Below are positions 17,518 to 25,234 of a stretch of DNA of 45,906 nucleotides, in pieces. How positions within the stretch are numbered: the first letter of the stretch is position 1; each line of letters opens with the position of its first letter. Source of the stretch: Arthrobacter sp. Lineage in GTDB: Bacteria; Actinomycetota; Actinomycetes; Actinomycetales; Micrococcaceae. The notes below the pieces were generated by a model. The model was given only the letters and a program-made list of their open reading frames with translations, did no database searches and was not told where the DNA came from. The position numbers were made by a program, and so were the translations under genes. Location: assembly GCF_030540645.1 (NCBI RefSeq), contig NZ_JAUNVV010000020.1, positions 1 through 45,906 of the forward strand, in the 5' to 3' direction.

Positions 17518-18993
17518 TCAGGCCCCTACGTTGGCTCCTCGGGAGACACTGACCATGTCTTCACGTGGCACTACCTTGACGCGTTCGCGTTGCACAGTGC
17601 CGGCCTCGGACGCGGCAGCACCCAAAGCCTTTTCGTGGGCGTCCAGTTCAAGCCAGCCTTCCCAGGGGGTGAATTCAACACCGCGGGAATCGAGCAGCTC
17701 CACGACTGCCTCCGGCGCCGCCTCGGCGGCCAGGGGCAGCTGGTGGCGGTCAGCCAACAGGTGGGTGATGGTCTCCAGGGCATCGCCCTTGGTGCTGCCG
17801 ATCAAGCCCACCGGACCACGCTTGATCCAACCCGTCGCATAAATGCCCGGCACGTGGGCGCCGTCGGCACCCAACACGCGTCCGGCGTCGTTCGTGACAA
17901 CACCGCGCCGGTGGTCGAACTCAACCTCGGGCAGGGCGGAGCCAAAGTAGCCCACGGAACGGTATACGGCCTGGACCGGGTAGTCGATGAACTCCCCGGT
18001 GCCCCGCACATTGCCGGTGCCATCCAGCTCAGTGCGCTCAAACTTGATGCCGGTGACCTTCCCGTTGGTGCCGGTGATTTCCACCGGGTTGTGCAGGAAG
18101 TGCAGGTGCAGGCGGCGGGAGGCACCCGTGGTGGGGTCGGCGGCGTCGTCCTCCTGCTCCACCAACCAGTTGGTCAGGGTGTTGACCATGGTCTTGATCT
18201 GGTTGCTGGACTTCACGGCGGCGTCGGAGGCCTCGTCAAAGTCGAAGTCCTCCTCGTACAGGACAATGTCCACGTCACGGGAGTGGCTCAGCTCGCGCAG
18301 TTCCATCGGCGTGAACTTCACCTGGGCGGGGCCGCGTCGGCCAAAAATGTGCACGTCGGTCACGGGCGAGGACTTCAGCCCCTGGTAGACGTTGTCCGGA
18401 ATTTCGGTGACCAGCAAGTCATCCGCGTGCTTGGACAGCACCCGGGCCACGTCAAGGGCCACGTTGCCATTGCCAATGACGGCGATCTCCTTGGCGGTCA
18501 GCGGCCATTCACGCGACACGTCGGGGTGGCCGTCGTACCAGGAGACGAAGTCGGCGCCGCCGTGCGAACCTTCCAGCTCGATGCCGGGGATGTTCAGGTC
18601 CGCGTCCTTGATGGCGCCGGTGGCGAAGATCACGGCGTCGTAGTGCTTTTGCAGGTCCCCCAGCACCAAGTCGGTGCCGTATTCCACGTTGCCGAAGAAG
18701 CGGATGTCGCCTCGGTCCAGCACCTTGTGCAGGGCGTTCACAATGCCCTTGATGCGGGGATGGTCCGGTGCAACGCCGTAGCGGATCAGACCGTACGGCG
18801 CCGGATAGCGGTCGAAGAGGTCAATGCTGACCACCAGGCCTGCACGTACTTCTTCGCTTTTCGTCAGCATGTCTGCTGCATAAACACCCGCGGGGCCTGA
18901 GCCAATGACGGCGATGCGCAGAGGGCGCTCCGGGGTTCCAGGCGCTGCTGGGGAGTTTGATGACACAGCTGTGCTCGTTTCTTCGATGTTCAA
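17518..18993 (-). CDS. fprA: FprA-type ferredoxin-NADP reductase, copy 2 (sulfur locus)
   Basis: This 491-residue paralogue of the gene at 8175 has the same FAD motif (GSGPAGVYAAD, about 32-42), APYGLIRYGVAPDHP, NADP motif VIGNGNVALDVAR and the C-terminal WIKRGPVGLIGSTKGDA. It has an N-terminal extension of about 17 residues. It follows cysG by 16 bases on the same strand, so it is probably co-transcribed with siroheme synthesis and supplies reduced ferredoxin to the sulfite reductase at 30952. The start is uncertain: TTG at 18993 lacks a clear ribosome site, and a GTG at 18966 is an alternative. Confidence 0.93.
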   Translation of the reverse strand: MNIEETSTAVSSNSPAAPGTPERPLRIAVIGSGPAGVYAADMLTKSEEVRAGLVVSIDLFDRYPAPYGLIRYGVAPDHPRIKGIVNALHKVLDRGDIRFFGNVEYGTDLVLGDLQKHYDAVIFATGAIKDADLNIPGIELEGSHGGADFVSWYDGHPDVSREWPLTAKEIAVIGNGNVALDVARVLSKHADDLLVTEIPDNVYQGLKSSPVTDVHIFGRRGPAQVKFTPMELRELSHSRDVDIVLYEEDFDFDEASDAAVKSSNQIKTMVNTLTNWLVEQEDDAADPTTGASRRLHLHFLHNPVEITGTNGKVTGIKFERTELDGTGNVRGTGEFIDYPVQAVYRSVGYFGSALPEVEFDHRRGVVTNDAGRVLGADGAHVPGIYATGWIKRGPVGLIGSTKGDALETITHLLADRHQLPLAAEAAPEAVVELLDSRGVEFTPWEGWLELDAHEKALGAAASEAGTVQRERVKVVPREDMVSVSRGANVGA

Positions 18994-19009
18994 GGGCTTG
19001 TAGGTAAGT

Positions 19010-20299
19010 CTAAGAGATGGTGCTGATAGTTTCCCGCGTACCGTAATGGGCGGTAGCGAGTTCTGCAGGTGCCAGCGGGCTCACGCGCACGACGTCACCG
19101 ACGACGACGACCGCCGGGTTGCGTACTTTGCCCGCCTGGGCGAGGGCGACGATGGTGCCGAGGGTGCCGATGGTGGTGCGTTGGTCCTTGCCGAAGCCGT
19201 TTTCAATGATGGCCACGGGGCAGTCGCTGCCGCGGCCGGCGGCGGCCAGGACCGGAACGGAACGGTTCAGCGTGCCGACCCCCATCAGCAGCACCACAGT
19301 GTGATCGCTGCCGTGGGGTACATTTTCCAAATCTTCGTGGCCGCTGATCATGGTGAAGGCCTTGGCCAGTCCGCGGTGCGTGACGGGTATGCCGGCGGCT
19401 GCAGGGACGCTCACCGCGCTGGTGACACCCGGCACCACTTCCACGTCTACTCCGTTTTCGCGGCAGGCGATGGCTTCCTCGCCGCCGCGGCCCAGCACGT
19501 ACGGGTCCCCGCCCTTGAGCCTGACGACCCTGTTCCCAGCCAGTGCTTCACGGACCAGGATCGCGTTGATTTCAGTTTGCGGCACGGGGTGATGGCCGGG
19601 GGTTTTGCCGACCTCGATGATTTTCACATCCTCGCCCAGCGTTTCAAGCAAGCCACGCGGGCCAAGCCTGTCAGCCACGACCACGTCTGCTTCGGCCAGG
19701 AGCCTGCGCCCCCGCACCGTAATGAGGTCCTCGGCACCGGGTCCTCCGCCAACGAGCGCCACGGATCCCCGGTGCTCCAGCGTGCCGAGACCGCGGCGCT
19801 CAAGCCGGTCCGCTCCCCTGCGGTAGACGTCCAGCGGGAGGTCGCCGCTTTCGAGTGCGGCGGCGATCGCGTTGCGGATGGCTGCGGCGCGCAGCGGGTC
19901 TCCCCCGGCGTTGACGGCCACCTTGATGTCCTCCACAGTGGCTACTGCCGGCGTCCACGCTGCGGAGTCCTGCGCGTTGGAGTGGTTCACGCACCAAATG
20001 CGGTTATCCTCAGCATCGCTGGCTACCTGGGCATCGACCAAGGTGTTGTTGCTGGCGGCCACCACATACCAGACGTTGGCCATGTCGGCGCTTTCGTAGC
20101 TGCGGGCGTGCCAGGTGAGCAGACCCGCGTCGGCCAGCGCCCGTGCCGGGGCGCTGAGAACGGGAGCCACCAGCGTGACGTGCGCTCCGGCGTCGAGCAG
20201 GGCCTTGGCACGACGTGCTGCAACGGTGCCGCCGCCGACCACTAGGACGGGACGGCCCAGCAGCCTCAATGAGGTGGGGAAGAGATCAACAATTGCCAT
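19010..20299 (-). CDS. cysG: Siroheme synthase: precorrin-2 dehydrogenase/ferrochelatase and uroporphyrinogen-III methyltransferase
   Basis: The 429-residue fusion has an N-terminal Met8/CysG-type domain (VLVVGGGTVAARRAK, about 18-32, NAD site; IWCVNHSNAQDSAAW, about 101-115) and a C-terminal SUMT domain (VALVGGGPGAEDLITVRG, about 180-197; RLKGGDPYVLGRGGEE; EVVPGVTSAVSVPAAAGIPV). It methylates uroporphyrinogen III to precorrin-2 and oxidises it toward siroheme, the cofactor of sulfite reductase. At 429 residues it is slightly shorter than E. coli CysG (457). A TAAGGT hexamer lies six bases before the ATG; its AAGG could alternatively act as a ribosome site. fprA2 lies downstream. Confidence 0.94.
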   Translation of the reverse strand: MAIVDLFPTSLRLLGRPVLVVGGGTVAARRAKALLDAGAHVTLVAPVLSAPARALADAGLLTWHARSYESADMANVWYVVAASNNTLVDAQVASDAEDNRIWCVNHSNAQDSAAWTPAVATVEDIKVAVNAGGDPLRAAAIRNAIAAALESGDLPLDVYRRGADRLERRGLGTLEHRGSVALVGGGPGAEDLITVRGRRLLAEADVVVADRLGPRGLLETLGEDVKIIEVGKTPGHHPVPQTEINAILVREALAGNRVVRLKGGDPYVLGRGGEEAIACRENGVDVEVVPGVTSAVSVPAAAGIPVTHRGLAKAFTMISGHEDLENVPHGSDHTVVLLMGVGTLNRSVPVLAAAGRGSDCPVAIIENGFGKDQRTTIGTLGTIVALAQAGKVRNPAVVVVGDVVRVSPLAPAELATAHYGTRETISTIS

Positions 20300-20305
20300 G
20301 AGATG

Positions 20306-20335
20306 ACCTTAGGGAAGGAGGATATTTGCGTACAA
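20306..20335 (-). promoter_or_regulatory. Promoter of cysG-fprA2
   Basis: On the minus strand TTGTAC (plus 20330-20335), an 18-base spacer and TAAGGT (plus 20306-20311) end six bases before the cysG ATG. Upstream, 20343-20367 (plus), lie three similar hexamers GTTACA, GTTCAC and GGTCAC about 10 bases apart, possible activator half-sites. Confidence 0.6.
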
Positions 20336-20395
20336 GCGGGGCGTTACACCCGTTCACGCAAGGTCACGGGGGGACATATTCCAGCCGGTTGGCCC

Positions 20396-21292
20396 CTAGC
20401 GGGTGCTGCCGGCGAGGAGGCCGCGCCCGCGCAGCAGCCGCTTCTCCACGGGGGCAAACACCAGCAGTTCAACGGCGATGCCCACGAACAGGATGATCAG
20501 GATTGCGGACATCACGATGCCCATGTCGGAGAGCTGCCTGCCTTGTTCCAGCAGCGAGCCCAGTCCGAAGCCCAGGCTGCCGCCCATCGCAATGATTTCC
20601 GCCGCCATGAGGGAGCGCCAGGAGAAGGCCCAGCCCTGCTTCAGCCCACCGACGTAGCCGGGCAGTGCGGCCGGGAGCACCACGTTTACTGCCATTTCCC
20701 ACCGCGATGCGCCAAGGATCTGGCCCATGCGGCGGAACTGCGGCGGGATCTGGTCCACCCCGGCGATGAGGCCGTTGATGATGGAGGGAATGGCCCCCAT
20801 GAACATGACGAAGTACACGGTGGCATCGGTCAGGCCAAACCAGATGATGGCGGCTGGAACCCACGCCACGGAAGGCAGCACCTGCAGGCCTGAAATGAGC
20901 GGACCGAACGCCCGGCGCAACAGGCGCACCTGGGAAAGCAGCAGCCCGATCGGCGTGGCCACCACAATGCTGATGGCGAAGCCGGAGAGGCCTCGCTGCA
21001 GCGAAGTCCACACGGCTTCCTGCGCTGTGCCCTCCCCCCAAAGCGTCCCCAGCGAACCGAACACATCCAGCGGACCCGGCACCAGGTCGCGGCGGCGCAG
21101 CCCCAGCGATACATAGAACTGCCACGCGAGCAGCAGCACTATGAACGCGGCAAGTGGCAGCAACAGCCGGGACCAATCGATGCCCCGGCGCTCAACGGAC
21201 TCGGATTGCAGCGAGTCCAGCCCGGCTTCCAGAGAGCGCATTTCCTCGGCACTGCCGCTCTTGAGCAGCGGCGACGTTATTGTTTCAGGCAT
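20396..21292 (-). CDS. ssuC: ABC transporter permease, sulfonate/nitrate/taurine type
   Basis: The 298-residue protein has a cytosolic N-terminus of about 45 residues followed by about six membrane helices and the BPD_transp_1 EAA-type loop (QILGASRWEMAVNVVLPAALPG, within about 195-220). It matches SsuC/TauC permeases. Its ATG overlaps the end of the ATPase gene by eight bases, so the three genes form an operon in the order binding protein, ATPase, permease. Sulfonate is the probable substrate from family and context; nitrate or other oxyanions are not excluded by sequence. Confidence 0.88.
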   Translation of the reverse strand: MPETITSPLLKSGSAEEMRSLEAGLDSLQSESVERRGIDWSRLLLPLAAFIVLLLAWQFYVSLGLRRRDLVPGPLDVFGSLGTLWGEGTAQEAVWTSLQRGLSGFAISIVVATPIGLLLSQVRLLRRAFGPLISGLQVLPSVAWVPAAIIWFGLTDATVYFVMFMGAIPSIINGLIAGVDQIPPQFRRMGQILGASRWEMAVNVVLPAALPGYVGGLKQGWAFSWRSLMAAEIIAMGGSLGFGLGSLLEQGRQLSDMGIVMSAILIILFVGIAVELLVFAPVEKRLLRGRGLLAGSTR

Positions 21293-22076
21293 GTCGGCGG
21301 ATCTCCTCGCGCAATCGGGCGGTGATGTCGCCTGTCAGTTTTCCGGCGGCGCCGGCGTTCGTTCGGTGTTCTTCACAGACGTTCCATTCGGCCACCACGC
21401 GCCCGGGCCGGGAAGAGAGCAGCAGCACGCGCTGCCCAAGCCGCACGGCCTCGCGCACGTTGTGGGTGACGAAAATGATGGTTCGCCCGGTTTCCTTCCA
21501 CACCCGTTCCAGCTCGTTGTGCAGCAGGTCCCGGGTGATGGCATCCAGTGCGGCAAACGGCTCATCCATGAGTAGCAGCGGCTTGTCCTGCGCCAGCGCC
21601 CTGGCCAACGCCACCCGCTGGCGCATGCCTCCGGACAGCTCGTGCGGACGTTTGCCTGCCGAGTGGCCCAGATTCACCAGGTCCAGCAGTTCGGTGGCGC
21701 GCAGCTTGCGTTCGGCCCGGCCCACACCGCGCAGCTTCAACGCCATTTCGACGTTTCCGCGTGCACTGAGCCAGGGGAACAGGGTCGAGTCCTGAAACAT
21801 GAACGCGGCACCGTCTTCCGGGACTTCCAAGGCGCCGGCGGTGGGCACGTCCAGGCCTGAAATGATGTTCAGCAGCGTTGATTTGCCACAGCCCGAGGCG
21901 CCCAGCAGGGCCACGAACTCGCCCTGCCTGACCACGGCGTTCACGTCGTCCAGCACCGGAGGCCCGGCTCCAAAGCGCTTGCCCAGGTTTTCAAGGACGA
22001 CGGCGGGTTCCCGGCCGTCGCCGTCGGCCTCCCCTTCCGCTGCGAGCAAAGGCTCGACTGTCAGCAGGTCAGTCAT
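21285..22076 (-). CDS. ssuB: ABC transporter ATP-binding protein, sulfonate/nitrate/taurine type
   Basis: This 263-residue ATPase has Walker A GASGCGKST (about 58-66), Q-loop FMFQDSTLFPW, signature LSGGMRQR, Walker B LLLMDEPFAALD and the switch histidine in FVTHNVREA. The FQDSTLFPWLSARGNV stretch is typical of the SsuB/TauB/NrtD subfamily. It overlaps the binding-protein gene by ATGA at 22073-22076, showing translational coupling. It energises import through the permease encoded next. Confidence 0.92.
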   Translation of the reverse strand: MTDLLTVEPLLAAEGEADGDGREPAVVLENLGKRFGAGPPVLDDVNAVVRQGEFVALLGASGCGKSTLLNIISGLDVPTAGALEVPEDGAAFMFQDSTLFPWLSARGNVEMALKLRGVGRAERKLRATELLDLVNLGHSAGKRPHELSGGMRQRVALARALAQDKPLLLMDEPFAALDAITRDLLHNELERVWKETGRTIIFVTHNVREAVRLGQRVLLLSSRPGRVVAEWNVCEEHRTNAGAAGKLTGDITARLREEIRRHA

Positions 22077-23257
22077 TCCGTCCCCAATCCCGCGGCTGAG
22101 ACGGGTTTTTCGCCTGCCGCTTTCAGTACGTTGTTAAGCAACGTCAGGTCAAAGAGCCCGTTGAGGTCCGCCGGTTTGGAAACACCGGCGCTGACACCGT
22201 GGGCAAGCAGCGTGGGGAACGTGGCTGCCAGCGGGTCCGAGGTGAATTTCAGCTCGGACAGTGACCGGGCAATCACATCCTCTTCCAGCGGCTTCCCAAT
22301 GGCCACTTTCAGGGCCTCGTTGATCACTGTTGCGGCGTCATCCGGGTTTTTATCCAGCCAGTCCACCGACTCAACGTGGCCCTTCAACAGGGCCTGAACG
22401 GTTTGGGGGTGCTCATCGAGAAAGCTCTTGTTGACGGCCAGAACCGTGGTGCTGAATTCTCCTTTGTCCCAGAGGTCGGCCTCGTTGACAAGGACTTTCG
22501 CCCCTGCCTGGAGCACCAGACGGGACGTCCACGGCTCGGCGACCCAGGCGCCGTCGATCTTTCCGTCTTGGAACAACCGCAGGGTCTGGGCATTCGTGGT
22601 GGGTGTGATGGTGACGTCGCCGCCGCCGGAGGTGTTGGTGACCAGTCCGCGATCGGCCAGCCATTTGCGCAGTGCCACGTCTTGCGTGCCGCCCAGCTGT
22701 GGGGTGGCAATGGTCTTGCCCCGGAGATCTTCAGCGTTGGTGATGGAGGGCCGGACCACAAATTGCGCTCCGCCGGAGGCAACCCCGGCGATGATCCGGA
22801 TGGACTCGCCGCCGCTTTTCACAAAGGAATTCAGGGCGGGGTTGGGGCCCAGGTAGGCGGCATCGATGGCGCCGGCGTTGAGCGCCTCAACAGTTGCCGG
22901 TCCGGTGGTGAAGACCTGGGTTTCCAATGCGGTTGCCCCGAGGTCCTTGGCGAAGATGCCCTTTTCCACGCCAGCGAGTGCGGGGCCATGGGTGATGTTG
23001 CCAAAGTAGCCAAGTTTGAGGACGGCGGCCGGGGCGGTATCCGCGGCAACGGTTTCTTGACTGCCTTGGGAGTTCACACTGGCCACGGCCGCGCCTGCCC
23101 CAATGAGGGCTACAAGTGTGGTGAGCACCATGATTTCCAGCCCGCGTCTGGTGCGTTTGGGCTTTTCGCCGGCAACGATGCGAATTCTTTTCAACGGTGG
23201 TTGAACGGCAGCCTGCGGTGTCGGCTGCGGGTCGGCCGCGGTTCCCCTTGTAGTCAT
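22073..23257 (-). CDS. ssuA: ABC transporter substrate-binding protein, sulfonate type, membrane-anchored
   Basis: The 394-residue protein has a basic cytosolic tail of about 40 residues, one membrane segment (IMVLTTLVALIGAGAAVASV, about 42-61) and a periplasmic-binding fold of the SsuA/NMT1 type (LKLGYFGNITHGPALAGVEKG; IDAAYLGPNPALNSF; GKTIATPQLGGTQDVALRKW). There is no lipobox cysteine, so it is held by an uncleaved anchor or released by signal peptidase I. The whole protein has no cysteine and only two methionines (residues 1 and 43), so the exported part contains no sulfur amino acid, a hallmark of proteins made under sulfur starvation. The ATG at 23257 follows a TACCGT hexamer by seven bases, with no Shine-Dalgarno site. 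Confidence 0.9.
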   Translation of the reverse strand: MTTRGTAADPQPTPQAAVQPPLKRIRIVAGEKPKRTRRGLEIMVLTTLVALIGAGAAVASVNSQGSQETVAADTAPAAVLKLGYFGNITHGPALAGVEKGIFAKDLGATALETQVFTTGPATVEALNAGAIDAAYLGPNPALNSFVKSGGESIRIIAGVASGGAQFVVRPSITNAEDLRGKTIATPQLGGTQDVALRKWLADRGLVTNTSGGGDVTITPTTNAQTLRLFQDGKIDGAWVAEPWTSRLVLQAGAKVLVNEADLWDKGEFSTTVLAVNKSFLDEHPQTVQALLKGHVESVDWLDKNPDDAATVINEALKVAIGKPLEEDVIARSLSELKFTSDPLAATFPTLLAHGVSAGVSKPADLNGLFDLTLLNNVLKAAGEKPVSAAGLGTE

Positions 23258-23264
23258 GGATTAA

Positions 23265-23294
23265 ACGGTAGGGAACGCGCCCGGGCCTGTTCAA
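23265..23294 (-). promoter_or_regulatory. Promoter of the ssuABC-type operon (leaderless)
   Basis: On the minus strand TTGAAC (plus 23289-23294), an 18-base spacer and TACCGT (plus 23265-23270) end seven bases before the ATG. Two GTCACA hexamers (plus 23312-23317 and 23332-23337), 20 bases apart centre to centre, lie just upstream and are candidate activator half-sites. Confidence 0.6.
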
Positions 23295-23364
23295 TGAAGC
23301 GGACTCGCTAGGTCACAAGGCGACACGCAGCGTCACATCGGCTTAACGGTGAAGTTGCCGTGCG

Positions 23365-24378
23365 TTATTCGTCGTCCTGGACTGCGCGGAGCTTGCTCAA
23401 CCGCGAGCGCAGCTTTGTTTCCCGGTTGCTGTCGTTGCCCAGTTCCTTCGTTGCCTGCACGTAGGACTCCCCGAAGGATTGCAGCAACAAGTCATCCGCC
23501 ACGCGAACCTGACCCGGGGAGAACCGGTATTGCATGATTTTCGCCATTTTTTCCGGGTCAAGGACCTTGAACCAGTCGTCGGCGGCGCTGACAGTGTCGA
23601 TGCCGTTGGCGGCGAGAACGTTGACCATCCAGCTGTATTGATTTTCCTTGCTGCTGGGGTACCCGGGGAAGGCTCGGGCCAGCACTCCTTGGAGGGACCC
23701 GGCGTCGAGCTTCTGCGTTTCATGCTCGGTGGCAGCTTCGGACTGGATTCGTTTCAAGATGTCGCTGATGTTCACAAACTGCTGGTCGGCCAGTTCAATG
23801 AGGGTGGAGGCCATGGTGAAGGCCCTGCTGATTTCTGCGTTGCCACCGCTTGAGCCCTTGAAGCGGATGTCGTGTTCAAATTCTGCCCATGCGTGCTGGA
23901 GGACAGTGCGGATCTGCACCTCGAAGCGCCGGCCCGTGAAGTCCCTGCAGCCGCGGGGCGTGTTGGCCGCCGGAACTTCCAAGGTCAGGTGCCGTCCGGC
24001 GTAGCCAATGCCGCCGTTTTTGCGCATCATCGCGGTCTTGTCTTCATCCTCATGGCAAATGAACTGGCTCGAGAGCGCAATGGCCACGGCTTCAATGTCC
24101 GACTCCACGAACAAAATGACGCGCACACCGATCAAGTCATCGAGGTGGTCCAGACCTCCCGGGTACTTCAGCCGTCCATCTGTGCAGCGGCGTGTGAGTT
24201 TCTCGGCAACCGATGTTGGTGACTTGACCCGAAACTGCACGTCGTGGTGGTTGAGCCCGTCGTCGTGGAGCCTGCTGACGATCGCGTTGCGGATTGCCTG
24301 CGCCGCATCGTTCAAGGCCTGCTGTTGGAAACGATCCTGCTCCACTGCCATTTCCGCATCCTTCACGGCCTTCATCAC
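23365..24378 (-). CDS. RelA/SpoT-domain protein, putative small alarmone synthetase with C-terminal domain
   Basis: Residues 1 to about 190 form a (p)ppGpp synthetase-type domain: FRVKSPTSVAEKLTRR (G-loop region, about 49-64), DDLIGVRVILFVES (about 80-93), GYAGRHLTLEVP (stacking tyrosine) and FEVQIRTVLQHAWAEFEHD (the EQIRT and EH signature). No HD hydrolase or TGS/ACT domains are present, so it is not a long Rel enzyme. The C-terminal 140 residues, including QVRVADDLLLQSFGESYV, are not assigned. The product could be an alarmone synthetase or the toxic ToxSAS type. GTG at 24378 or ATG at 24375 both follow AGGGGGA. No antitoxin-like small gene is adjacent. Confidence 0.82.
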   Translation of the reverse strand: MMKAVKDAEMAVEQDRFQQQALNDAAQAIRNAIVSRLHDDGLNHHDVQFRVKSPTSVAEKLTRRCTDGRLKYPGGLDHLDDLIGVRVILFVESDIEAVAIALSSQFICHEDEDKTAMMRKNGGIGYAGRHLTLEVPAANTPRGCRDFTGRRFEVQIRTVLQHAWAEFEHDIRFKGSSGGNAEISRAFTMASTLIELADQQFVNISDILKRIQSEAATEHETQKLDAGSLQGVLARAFPGYPSSKENQYSWMVNVLAANGIDTVSAADDWFKVLDPEKMAKIMQYRFSPGQVRVADDLLLQSFGESYVQATKELGNDSNRETKLRSRLSKLRAVQDDE

Positions 24379-24487
24379 GTTGGTGTCCCCCTGACCACGT
24401 CCGGCCGGGCTATGCGCCCGGTCCTTGTCTCAAATTCTCCCACCTTCGCGTGGCTTGTCCAGCTCTATTTCCACACCCTCCGACTCT

Positions 24488-25234
24488 TCAGCGACACGGC
24501 CTGGCGAACGGTGGGCTGATCCAGTCACTGCCCACCGTGAAGAGCGACGCCGGAGCCCCCACCCCCTGCACCTTGACTCCCGTCGGGGTCAGCGAAGGGC
24601 GTATTTTCCGGGTGAAGTTTCCAGCCGGAAGTTCCACCTGCCAGACGGCGCTGTAGACATCCCGCAACGCCGAGATAGTGAATTGCGCGGGCAGAAGGCG
24701 TGCGCCAATGGTGGTGTATTCCATTTTTCCCGCCAGCCGCTCCAGCCCTTGTTGCAGAATCTCACCGTGGTCAAAGGCGAGCGCTGACGTATCCAGGGTG
24801 TGAACAGGCACCCACTGCGCGTGGGCTGCGTCGCTGCCGGCAGACAGCGGCGGGAGGATCCCTCCTTCGGCTGCCAGCAGCACCAGGTGCGCCACCGAGA
24901 CCACTCGCATTCTCGGGTCCCGCCCTGGATCGCTGAACGTTGCCAGTTGCTCCACAAACACACTGTGGGAGCCCAGGTTCAGTCCGGTTTTCTCCTCCAG
25001 TTCTCTGTGTGCGGCGGCCAACGCGTTTTCGGTAGGGCCCACAAACCCGCCCGGCAGCGCCCAGCTGCCAAGGAGGGGATGGGCGCCGCGTTCCACCAGT
25101 GCGATGTGCAGCACCTTGTGCCGCACGGCGAATACCACCAGGTCAACCGTGAGTGCCACCGGCAGGAAATCCGACGGGTTGTAGCTGGCAAGGAAACCGG
25201 CTTCGTCGGGCATTGAGTTGCTCATGGTGTTCAT
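24488..25234 (-). CDS. nrtR: NrtR-type Nudix transcriptional regulator of NAD metabolism
   Basis: The 248-residue protein has an N-terminal Nudix domain with box GFVGPTENALAAAHRELEEK (63-82), in which a catalytic glutamate of the EExxE is replaced by lysine, and a C-terminal winged helix (LLPAQFTISALRDVYSAVW, then LPAGNFTRKIR), the NrtR layout. NrtR proteins bind ADP-ribose and repress NAD synthesis or salvage genes. The ATG at 25234 overlaps the nadR stop by ATGA and is preferred over the longer frame from 25267. As last gene of the pnuC-nadR-nrtR operon, it probably binds the palindrome at 26751-26773. Confidence 0.9.
   Translation of the reverse strand: MNTMSNSMPDEAGFLASYNPSDFLPVALTVDLVVFAVRHKVLHIALVERGAHPLLGSWALPGGFVGPTENALAAAHRELEEKTGLNLGSHSVFVEQLATFSDPGRDPRMRVVSVAHLVLLAAEGGILPPLSAGSDAAHAQWVPVHTLDTSALAFDHGEILQQGLERLAGKMEYTTIGARLLPAQFTISALRDVYSAVWQVELPAGNFTRKIRPSLTPTGVKVQGVGAPASLFTVGSDWISPPFARPCR

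Noticed and set aside
17590..18900. 436-codon plus-strand frame opposite fprA2
   Set aside because: It is a shadow of the reductase, with Gly/Val/His/Gln-rich composition and no start signal.
19046..20245. 399-codon plus-strand frame opposite cysG
   Set aside because: It is antisense to a well-supported enzyme and shows no recognisable domain.
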